Shown here in pieces: positions 6,145 through 11,083 of a DNA stretch of 12,331 nt. The stretch is from Ruminococcaceae bacterium UBA1438. Lineage in GTDB: Bacteria; Bacillota; Clostridia; Oscillospirales; Acutalibacteraceae. Both the position numbers and the translations under genes were made by a program. The stretch lies in NCBI GenBank assembly GCA_002329285.1, contig DCTO01000112.1, positions 9,410 through 21,740 of the forward strand, given 5' to 3'. The notes beneath the pieces were generated by a model. That model did not search any database, was not told the DNA's origin, and was given only the letters and a program-made list of their open reading frames with translations. Within the stretch, counting starts at the first letter, position 1, and each line of letters starts with the position of its first letter.

Positions 6145-6576
6145 ATGGCTCAATATAAGATTAAAACCGCTAACACAAAAGAAGAGCTTGTTAGCCTTCT
6201 TGAAGAAAACTGGACAATCATTTCGGTAAAGGGCGAAGCGTTTGAACTTCTTTCCGATAAAATCTATCAGATTGCAAATAAGCAGGCAAAGAAAGGTAAG
6301 AGAACAGCAGGCTCAATCGTAGCAACAGGATTAGGAATTATTGGTTCAATAACAATATTCGCTCCTGTTGCAATTCCTTTAGCAATCGGCGGTGTTGCTT
6401 CTCTTGCGAATTCAAGGCTTAGAATTCCGCTTGATATGTTCTTGGAGGATAAAGAGCTTCGCTCGCTTGCCAAATATAATGTAACGAACATACAGGACGA
6501 TGACGAGAATAAAGAAATCGTCATTTGTCACAGAAGATTTAACAAAAACTCCGATACAATCACAACGGAAGAATAA
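6145..6576 (+). CDS. Small protein of unknown function with a glycine-rich hydrophobic core (paralogue B)
   Basis: This 143-residue protein repeats the layout of the gene just upstream. The head has TIISVKG and a helix (ELLSDKIYQIANKQAKK). Residues 55-89 are hydrophobic and small-residue-rich (ATGLGIIGSITIFAPVAIPL, then IGGVASLANS), with a central APVA matching NPVTA in paralogue A. A charged segment and KEIVICHRRFNKNSDT follow. Identity is low by eye but spacing is conserved, including a basic stretch (KKGKR versus GKAQKG) right before the hydrophobic part. The ribosome site AAGGAG (6131-6136) sits inside the end of paralogue A, eight bases before ATG 6145. Together they may form a two-component membrane complex; this is inference. 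No known toxin or holin motif is seen. Confidence 0.75.
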   Translation: MAQYKIKTANTKEELVSLLEENWTIISVKGEAFELLSDKIYQIANKQAKKGKRTAGSIVATGLGIIGSITIFAPVAIPLAIGGVASLANSRLRIPLDMFLEDKELRSLAKYNVTNIQDDDENKEIVICHRRFNKNSDTITTEE

Positions 6577-6582
6577 AAACGC

Positions 6583-6609
6583 GCCCTAACCTGTGATTCG
6601 GGTTAGGGC
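6583..6609 (+). other. Intercistronic hairpin after paralogue B
   Basis: GCCCTAACC (6583-6591) pairs perfectly with GGTTAGGGC (6601-6609) around nine bases, starting six bases after the stop codon. It is followed by GCTTAATAAGG rather than a T-run, so it is more likely an RNA-processing or stability element, or a weak terminator, than a full stop to transcription. Confidence 0.6.
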
Positions 6610-6632
6610 TGCTTAATAAGGAGTGTGATAAT

Positions 6633-7295
6633 ATGTCATTGTTAGAAAAAGTATTTGACGATGAATTTATTAATAGGCGTTATAATTCTAATGACAATGA
6701 TAGCGACTGCGCTTATGTCAATGCATTTGATATGTATTTTTCAGCCTATCTTATGAGTGGGTTTGACAAAAATGTTCAGTCAATACTTTTCAATTTGTAT
6801 CGCATTTCTGATTTGATTGAATCTTGCATTGATAACATACCCGAGCATATCAAATCTGAAATAACATCGGATAAAATAGTTGTCGAAGTTTTCAAGCAGA
6901 ATCAATTTTCTGATAAAGATAATGAACTTGATATAGAAAAATTTGAAAATGCTGATAAAGATTGGGAAGTTGAACAAGAGAGACTCACAGACACTCTAAT
7001 TGAATGGGGTAGTCGTTTTCAAATATCAAATCAAGAACTAAATAAAATAGGTCAATACATACTTGACCTAAGAAAACATAAACTTCCCGAAGCCATTGCA
7101 AACGGAAAAAGAGCCATTGATTGGAGTGAAATCGATACAAACTCAAAGAATGTTATAAATACATTCTATCGGTGGCAACCGATACTGTTCAGGTTTTGTC
7201 AGCTAAACATTCTTGACATTCTAAATAACACTAATCGTTATGAGAAAATTGAGAAAGACTTAGATAAACTTGAAATTGAAGAAATAAAAGAATAG
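6633..7295 (+). CDS. Hypothetical acidic helical protein
   Basis: This 220-residue protein is not recognised. It is soluble by appearance, rich in Asp, Glu, Asn and Ile, with predicted long helices (SILFNLYRISDLIESCIDNI; NKIGQYILDLRKHKLPEAI) and a charged, probably coiled C-terminal helix (RYEKIEKDLDKLEIEEIKE). No catalytic signature was found. Base composition is the most AT-rich in the window: the 60 bases at 6901-6960 contain only 13 G or C, against 37 at 2041-2100 in the permease. This suggests acquisition from a different source. ATG 6633 has AAGGAG nine bases upstream. It sits between two intercistronic hairpins, the second a probable terminator, so it may be the end of the first transcript of the element. 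Confidence 0.7.
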   Translation: MSLLEKVFDDEFINRRYNSNDNDSDCAYVNAFDMYFSAYLMSGFDKNVQSILFNLYRISDLIESCIDNIPEHIKSEITSDKIVVEVFKQNQFSDKDNELDIEKFENADKDWEVEQERLTDTLIEWGSRFQISNQELNKIGQYILDLRKHKLPEAIANGKRAIDWSEIDTNSKNVINTFYRWQPILFRFCQLNILDILNNTNRYEKIEKDLDKLEIEEIKE

Positions 7296-7311
7296 AATTA
7301 TTCATACAGAG

Positions 7312-7344
7312 GGCTGTCCTAATACGGGATAGCCTTTCTCTTTT
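7312..7344 (+). terminator. Rho-independent terminator, probably partial
   Basis: GGCTGTCC (7312-7319) pairs with GGATAGCC (7327-7334), one G-T pair, loop of seven, then TTTCTCTTTT. It lies 16 bases after the stop of the acidic protein and directly before the ribosome site of the next tiny gene, so read-through may be needed for expression of the genes below. Confidence 0.7.
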
Positions 7345-7356
7345 GGAGGTGAAAAG

Positions 7357-7461
7357 GTGAAAGAAATCTGGTTTTTGATTGGTTTTGCGGTAACGCTTGT
7401 TTCGGTGCTGACTGCCGAGAGAGTTGCCAATAATAAAACAAAAAGGAAGGAGGCTGAATAA
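7357..7461 (+). CDS. 34-residue single-span membrane protein
   Basis: GTG 7357 opens a small frame with an excellent ribosome site, GGAGGTG at 7345-7351. The product reads MKEIWFLIGFAVTLVSVLTA followed by a basic tail with KTKRK: one membrane span with the C-terminal side positively charged, so probably N-out/C-in. It ends at TAA 7459-7461, and the ATG of the following small gene uses the last A (TAATG), with an AGGAGG-like site (7448-7453) inside this frame. The coupled layout and ribosome sites argue that it is real despite its size. No family is recognised; roles such as holin-like, toxin of a type I-like pair, or membrane anchor are all open. Confidence 0.6.
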   Translation: MKEIWFLIGFAVTLVSVLTAERVANNKTKRKEAE

Positions 7462-7598
7462 TGCTCTTTGCTTTTGCAAGCGTAACAACTGAGGTTGCAA
7501 TAGAAATGTTGCTTTCGGGTGCAGTTTCAGCCCTAACGCTGCTCTGCACAGGAAGCAAGGTCAGGAGGTCTAATGGTAAAAATTCAAAACGAAAATGA
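7461..7598 (+). CDS. 45-residue membrane protein overlapping both neighbours
   Basis: ATG 7461 (overlapping the stop of the preceding small gene) begins a 45-residue product: MLFAFASVTTEVAIEMLLSG, AVSALTLLCTG, then a strongly basic tail (KVRRSNGKNSKRK). It has one likely hydrophobic segment and ten basic residues after it. It ends at TGA 7596-7598, 26 bases inside the next gene, whose AGGAGG site (7563-7568) lies within this frame. So three genes are chained by overlaps of 1 and 26 bases. It could be a leader cistron enabling translation of the next gene as well as a membrane protein in its own right. Confidence 0.55.
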   Translation: MLFAFASVTTEVAIEMLLSGAVSALTLLCTGSKVRRSNGKNSKRK

Positions 7599-7980
7599 TT
7601 TGGCAAAGCTCAATCACACTAACAAGCTGATACAAGCCTACATTACAAGGTATCTGCAATATTTCTTGAAAGAATACGAATGTTCCGACATTTCAGAGTT
7701 CGGAGCGTTTTTCTTTTTGGAAAGCATTGAAGATTGTAAACAGCACAAGGAAATGGGCTTGTCTTTGCCGCTTGAAAAAGCGACATACGAATTCACGGAC
7801 AGGCTTTCAATAATAGGCAAAAATGAAAAAGTTGAAGTACTGCATAGTTGTTTTGTTTTGACAAACGACTATGCTATTTCTGTTTTTGCCGAGCCTGAAA
7901 CGCTAACGGTTGAAATAATAAACAATCTGCTTGATGATAGCACGGAAAGAACAATAAACATAGAAAGTGAGGAAATATAA
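7573..7980 (+). CDS. Hypothetical protein (135 aa)
   Basis: Not recognised. The 135-residue acidic soluble protein is apparently helical at the start (NHTNKLIQAYITRYLQYFLK) and then contains strands (KVEVLHSCFVLTNDYAISVF). The end is acidic (NLLDDSTERTINIESEEI). ATG 7573 has AGGAGG four bases before it, slightly close but convincing, and begins inside the previous small gene. Its stop TAA (7978-7980) directly abuts the ATG of the DUF1643 gene with no gap, so the two are co-expressed. GC content is higher than in the acidic gene upstream. No catalytic motif is visible. Confidence 0.7.
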   Translation: MVKIQNENDLAKLNHTNKLIQAYITRYLQYFLKEYECSDISEFGAFFFLESIEDCKQHKEMGLSLPLEKATYEFTDRLSIIGKNEKVEVLHSCFVLTNDYAISVFAEPETLTVEIINNLLDDSTERTINIESEEI

Positions 7981-8496
7981 ATGACAACTGAAAAAACCAC
8001 AATCAAATGCGAGGCTGTTTTCTCCGATGACAGTCAGCACCGCTACTCCATGACGAAGATTTGGGATAAATCGCTTCCCATAGCAAACATCATCACCATT
8101 GCGCCGTCAGAGGACTACAATGTTACAAGCGACTTGACAACAAGCTTGATAACAAACAATGTCAGTATGCTTGGCTTTGGTGGCTTCACTCTGACCAACC
8201 TAATTTCAAAGGTTGGCGCAAACATAAAAAAAGTAAAGAAAACGAAAGACTTGTGGAACGCAGAAACTGACCGAATAATAATTGAGTCGGCACAGAAAGC
8301 AGACAAGATAATTCTTGCTTGGGGCAAATTCACGGAAACAAGAAAGAAATTCGCAGAGCGCGAGGAAACCGTCCTAACGCTTCTGCAGCCGTTTGAAGAT
8401 AAAACTTATCAAATTACAGACGGTAACGAGCGTGAATTCCTGCACCCGCTGACTCCTGCAGTTCGTCAGGGATGGGTTTTGAAAGAGAAAAAATAG
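7981..8496 (+). CDS. DUF1643 family protein
   Basis: This 171-residue protein matches the DUF1643 layout. An N-terminal AVFSDDSQHRYSMTKIWD corresponds to the R-Y-x-L-x-R-x-W-D start of the family. A central strand follows (ANIITIAPSEDYN), then FTLTNLISKVGANIKKVKK, a helix NAETDRIIIESAQKADKIIL, the family's AWG motif (AWGKF), and the end HPLTPAVRQGW, matching the usual HPL. The central motif differs: most members have a N-P-S-x-A-D-x-x-x-D-D-x-T-type sequence where this one reads APSEDYNVTSDLTT. DUF1643 proteins are common on phages and plasmids; their reaction is not established. ATG 7981 immediately follows the stop of the previous gene with GAGG eight bases upstream. It is the last gene of the accessory block. 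Confidence 0.75.
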   Translation: MTTEKTTIKCEAVFSDDSQHRYSMTKIWDKSLPIANIITIAPSEDYNVTSDLTTSLITNNVSMLGFGGFTLTNLISKVGANIKKVKKTKDLWNAETDRIIIESAQKADKIILAWGKFTETRKKFAEREETVLTLLQPFEDKTYQITDGNEREFLHPLTPAVRQGWVLKEKK

Positions 8497-8547
8497 ATGG
8501 AAAACATTCTTTTTTGAAAACTAATGCAACAATACATTATGGGCTTG

Positions 8548-8571
8548 TTTGTGAATTTTTCACAAATTTTT
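8548..8571 (+). terminator. AT-rich hairpin with T-run after the DUF1643 gene
   Basis: TTTGTGAA (8548-8555) pairs with TTCACAAA (8559-8566) around TTT and is followed by TTTTT (8567-8571). The stem is low in GC but the T-run is right, so it may be a weak terminator for the accessory transcript. Confidence 0.5.
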
Positions 8572-8581
8572 CCTCATTATT

Positions 8582-8650
8582 CCCCTAACTTGGCAGAAGG
8601 CAATGAAAAATCCTCACGTCAAGTTGGGGGCGGACGGGGGCGATTTTTTT
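8582..8650. repeat. Inverted repeat plus duplicated GGGGGCG, candidate origin or nick region
   Basis: CCCCTAACTTG (8582-8592) pairs with CAAGTTGGGGG (8620-8630), 11 pairs with one T-G. The right arm runs into GGGGGCG (8626-8632), repeated at 8636-8642, then seven Ts (8644-8650). Strand asymmetry is strong. Such an inverted repeat beside a replication gene is typical of oriT or replication origins, but no known family consensus was recognised and no relaxase is visible. Confidence 0.45.
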
Positions 8651-8705
8651 GAAAGTCATTGGTAATTTTGCACAATAAAGTACAAGGCGCTTCGCTAAAT
8701 AATTG

Positions 8706-8734
8706 TTGATTATTAACATAATTTGTGTTATAAT
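8706..8734 (+). promoter_or_regulatory. Sigma-70/SigA-type promoter of the DUF927 module
   Basis: TTGATT (8706-8711), a 17-bp spacer, and TATAAT (8729-8734) preceded by TG at 8726-8727, an extended -10. Transcription should start near 8741, leaving a leader of about 60 bases. TTGCATTCC (8734-8742) is an exact inverse of GGAATGCAA (8791-8799), which overlaps the ribosome site. Because most of the left arm lies before the start point, it would matter as DNA rather than as an RNA hairpin. Confidence 0.8.
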
Positions 8735-8801
8735 TGCATTCCAATCAGCTGTGACAGGGCTGAGTTGAACCTTGAAAAATAAATAAAGGAGGAATGCAAC
8801 T

Positions 8802-10364
8802 ATGGCAGAAAACAATAGTAAGGCTAATGCAGTCCATATAATAGGTAAAATTAAAAACCTTGACACAGGCAAAAGAATGGTGCGCTTTTCCGTCTCTGAC
8901 GGGAAAGACCGCACAGTCGCAACTGTTTCAAGGGAAGAATTCTTTGCAAACAAGAATGTTCTGAATTCTTACGGCGCAGTTGTAGGAGCTTTCAAGGACA
9001 CTTCGGTTTCCTTACAAGAGGAAGAACAGCAGTTGAGCTTTGAATACATTTTCAACAATCTCGGCTGGTCAACTTTGGGAGGCTGTCGTGTCTTCAAGGG
9101 CTACAAGCTTTTCGGCAACGAAGAACTGAGTGCAAGCTACAACGGTTCTTTGCACATACAACCTAATGGCAGCTTTGAAGCGTGGCGAAGCGGTATAAAG
9201 CAATTTGCAATGCCGCAAGTGCCATTGCAAACAGCCATTGCGGTTGGTGCTTCGGCTCTCCTTGAAGGAATGTTGGCAGATGAGCTTGACAGCTCGTTCA
9301 TCCTCCACCTGATGGGAGAATCCTCAAAGGGAAAAACAACCTTTGCAAAGCTCGCTTTGAGCGTGGCTTGCAGTCCGCAACCAACGAAAGGTAATTCCTT
9401 CTTTTGCGACTGGAACAGCACCAACAACTACAAATTGAGCTTGCTCAAAAACAACTACGGCTTCCCTGTCGTTTTTGACGAGATTTCACAGGCGAAAACG
9501 AAAACCTTAACGGATTTCGTCTACGATGTGGCTAACCGTCAGGAACGAGGCAGGCTCAACTCCGATTCATCTCAAAAAGAGGTTGCAACTTGGTCAACAA
9601 CCGTCATAAGCACGGGCGAGGAATCCTTGCTCGGTAAGTGCAACAATAATAACGGTCTGCTGGTCAGAGTTCTTGAATTGGGATTTGACCAAATCACAGC
9701 GGATGCCCGTAGTGCAGAAGCGCTAATGTCCGTAATCATCAACAACTACGGACAAGCCTATCCTAAACTTCTTGAATACATTTTTGAGGACAATAACAGG
9801 ATAAGCGAAATCAGGCAAAGGTTTCTTGACAAAAGGACTCAACTTTCAGCGGAATTCGGCACAGAAAATGTGCTTGCAAACAGACTGATGAAGCATATTG
9901 CCATCATTCTGCTTTCAGCCGAAATCTGCAGCGAAGTGCTTGACCTCGATTTCAACATTGAGGCAATCAAGCAAGAGCTGTTCCGTGCTGTTCGGGAACA
10001 GAACAAAGCTTTTCATCCTGATGAAACGGTTGCGATTCTGTCGTTCCTGAACGAAACATATCTCGCAAACACAGCAAGATTCACTCGAATCGGTGCTGAT
10101 GTAAACGAATTTCCGATAACGGTTTCAGGGAATGCCATTGGCTATATTCAGCAAGAAAGAAACGGAATAAAACTCTTTTTCATTCCTTGCGAATTTGACA
10201 AGTTAATTTGTAATTGTCCTGTAAGCGACAAAAACAAAGCACTTCGATTGCTTGAAAGCGGAGGATATCTTCACAGAGATACCGACCACCGCACAAAAAA
10301 GAGGAAACTGAACGGAATAACGCTTCGCGGATACGAAATTCACATCCCCGAAAATGTTTTCTGA
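8802..10364 (+). CDS. DUF927 family P-loop ATPase, probable replication helicase
   Basis: This 520-residue protein has a P-loop core typical of DUF927: Walker A GESSKGKTT (172-180), then the family's DWNSTNNYKLSLLKNN, Walker B PVVFDEISQ (222-230), VYDVANRQERGRLNSD with the NG-like/GKGR-type region, and a sensor strand STTVISTGEESLL (265-277). An arginine in LLVRVLEL (R289) is a candidate finger. The N-terminal 85 residues may be a nucleic-acid-binding module. The C-terminal 120 residues, with KALRLLESGGYLHRDTDH, look like a winged helix. DUF927 proteins are linked with primase/helicase functions of integrative elements and phages, so unwinding at the element's origin is the likely role; this is inference. 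ATG 8802 has GGAGG nine bases upstream and its own promoter. Close downstream genes share the strand. Confidence 0.88.
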   Translation: MAENNSKANAVHIIGKIKNLDTGKRMVRFSVSDGKDRTVATVSREEFFANKNVLNSYGAVVGAFKDTSVSLQEEEQQLSFEYIFNNLGWSTLGGCRVFKGYKLFGNEELSASYNGSLHIQPNGSFEAWRSGIKQFAMPQVPLQTAIAVGASALLEGMLADELDSSFILHLMGESSKGKTTFAKLALSVACSPQPTKGNSFFCDWNSTNNYKLSLLKNNYGFPVVFDEISQAKTKTLTDFVYDVANRQERGRLNSDSSQKEVATWSTTVISTGEESLLGKCNNNNGLLVRVLELGFDQITADARSAEALMSVIINNYGQAYPKLLEYIFEDNNRISEIRQRFLDKRTQLSAEFGTENVLANRLMKHIAIILLSAEICSEVLDLDFNIEAIKQELFRAVREQNKAFHPDETVAILSFLNETYLANTARFTRIGADVNEFPITVSGNAIGYIQQERNGIKLFFIPCEFDKLICNCPVSDKNKALRLLESGGYLHRDTDHRTKKRKLNGITLRGYEIHIPENVF

Positions 10365-10395
10365 TGATGAACCTCAGCAGAAAGGGGGTGAGCAG

Positions 10396-10623
10396 ATGCT
10401 TGTTCACAAAATAAAAATTCAGGTGAGCCGTAAACGACTCAACAATAAGTCGAGCGAGAAGCCAAAGGTTGTTTGGGCTTCCAAGCCGACAGCTGATGAT
10501 AGTAATTTCTATCAGAAGGCAGTAGAGGCGTTGTACGATACCATTGACGAGCTCAGAACAGTATTAGTAATACTTAGTAAAATAATTTTTTTGAACAACT
10601 TTAAGGAGGTATTACTATGTTAG
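10396..10623 (+). CDS. Hypothetical small protein (75 aa) downstream of the DUF927 gene
   Basis: Not recognised. The open frame reaches back to ATG 10354 inside the DUF927 gene, but ATG 10396 is preferred because AAAGGGGGTG (10381-10390) precedes it and the extra residues would be an overlap artefact. The product is basic at the start (KIKIQVSRKRLNNKSSEKPK) and then contains a helix (FYQKAVEALYDTIDEL) and a hydrophobic stretch (VLVILSKIIFL). The gene lies 31 bases after the DUF927 stop. It ends at TAG 10621-10623, seven bases inside the next gene, so it is the middle cistron of a coupled set. The hydrophobic end could equally be a coiled packing surface or a membrane anchor. Confidence 0.6.
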   Translation: MLVHKIKIQVSRKRLNNKSSEKPKVVWASKPTADDSNFYQKAVEALYDTIDELRTVLVILSKIIFLNNFKEVLLC

Positions 10624-10628
10624 TAATA
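10610..10628 (+). promoter_or_regulatory. Hairpin over a start codon
   Basis: TATTACTA (10610-10617) and TAGTAATA (10621-10628) form a perfect eight-pair stem with loop TGT. It contains the A of ATG 10617 and the stop TAG of the previous gene, just after AAGGAGG (10603-10609). A ribosome finishing the upstream gene would open it, giving translational coupling. Confidence 0.5.
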
Positions 10629-11021
10629 ACGGAAGGGAAAATAACCAATCCCTCTTACAGTAACGAAATAGATAGTATTTGCTACTATTATTTCGATGGA
10701 TTAAAAATGAATGATAAGGCGTTCAAAAAATGCCTCATAAAGTTTCAGCAAGTTGTGAACAGACATAATGTTCCTTGTTGCAATTTCTACCCGTTTAACT
10801 GGGTGGATTGGGACGAGGCAATAGCGGAAATGCTGTTGGAGGCTGCAGAACAAACCTACAGCACTGTGTATCTTTTTGATAACAGTAAGTACACTGAAGA
10901 ATTTATGAAAATCAAAGAATTAATGAACGAAACAGGTGTTGAATTGGTTGTTGTTCCCTTTGACAGAAAAAAGTGCAGAGGAATTCTAAATCGAATAAGC
11001 TTAAAGCATTTTTGCGGATAG
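10617..11021 (+). CDS. Hypothetical protein (134 aa) next to the recombinase
   Basis: Not recognised. Visible parts are an N-terminal segment with many aromatic residues (SICYYYFDGL), a helix (KAFKKCLIKFQQVVNRH), a Cys pair (VPCCNFYPFNWVDWDEAI), and a Rossmann-like strand-helix-strand (TVYLFDNSKYTEEFMKIKEL, then GVELVVVPFD). The end is RKKCRGILN...KHFCG. The strand-helix-strand and its place directly before the serine recombinase recall a small partner or directionality protein, or a degenerate resolvase-like fold; neither can be shown. ATG 10617 has AAGGAGG seven bases upstream and overlaps the preceding gene by seven bases. The stop TAG 11019-11021 is followed by a hairpin. Confidence 0.65.
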   Translation: MLVITEGKITNPSYSNEIDSICYYYFDGLKMNDKAFKKCLIKFQQVVNRHNVPCCNFYPFNWVDWDEAIAEMLLEAAEQTYSTVYLFDNSKYTEEFMKIKELMNETGVELVVVPFDRKKCRGILNRISLKHFCG

Positions 11022-11026
11022 AAATA

Positions 11027-11054
11027 AGCCGTTGTCGATTGCTCGGCAACGGCT
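11027..11054 (+). other. Intercistronic hairpin before the recombinase
   Basis: AGCCGTTG (11027-11034) pairs perfectly with CAACGGCT (11047-11054) around twelve bases, starting six bases after the stop codon. There is no T-run. It has the same position relative to stop and next ribosome site as the hairpin at 6583-6609 and the stem at 7312. Confidence 0.55.
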
Positions 11055-11083
11055 AATCATAAAGTAACAAGGAGGAAACTTCG

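Larger units (their letters stand above)
8497..8801. other. 305-bp gene-free region between accessory and replication/integration modules
   Basis: No gene is visible. From left to right it holds a TTTGTGAA/TTCACAAA hairpin followed by T5 (8548-8571), an 11-bp inverted repeat with G-rich direct repeats and a T7 run (8582-8650), an AT-rich stretch, a near-consensus promoter (8706-8734) and the ribosome site of the DUF927 gene (8788-8792). Its position before a replication-type ATPase makes it a candidate origin or transfer-origin region. Confidence 0.6.

Noticed and set aside
8734..8799. RNA hairpin sequestering the DUF927 ribosome site
   Set aside because: The left arm lies mostly upstream of the predicted transcription start, so it would not be in the mRNA.
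8585..8953. Minus-strand 122-residue hydrophobic frame
   Set aside because: It covers the promoter, inverted repeat and start of the DUF927 gene and shows no ribosome site; it is a shadow frame.
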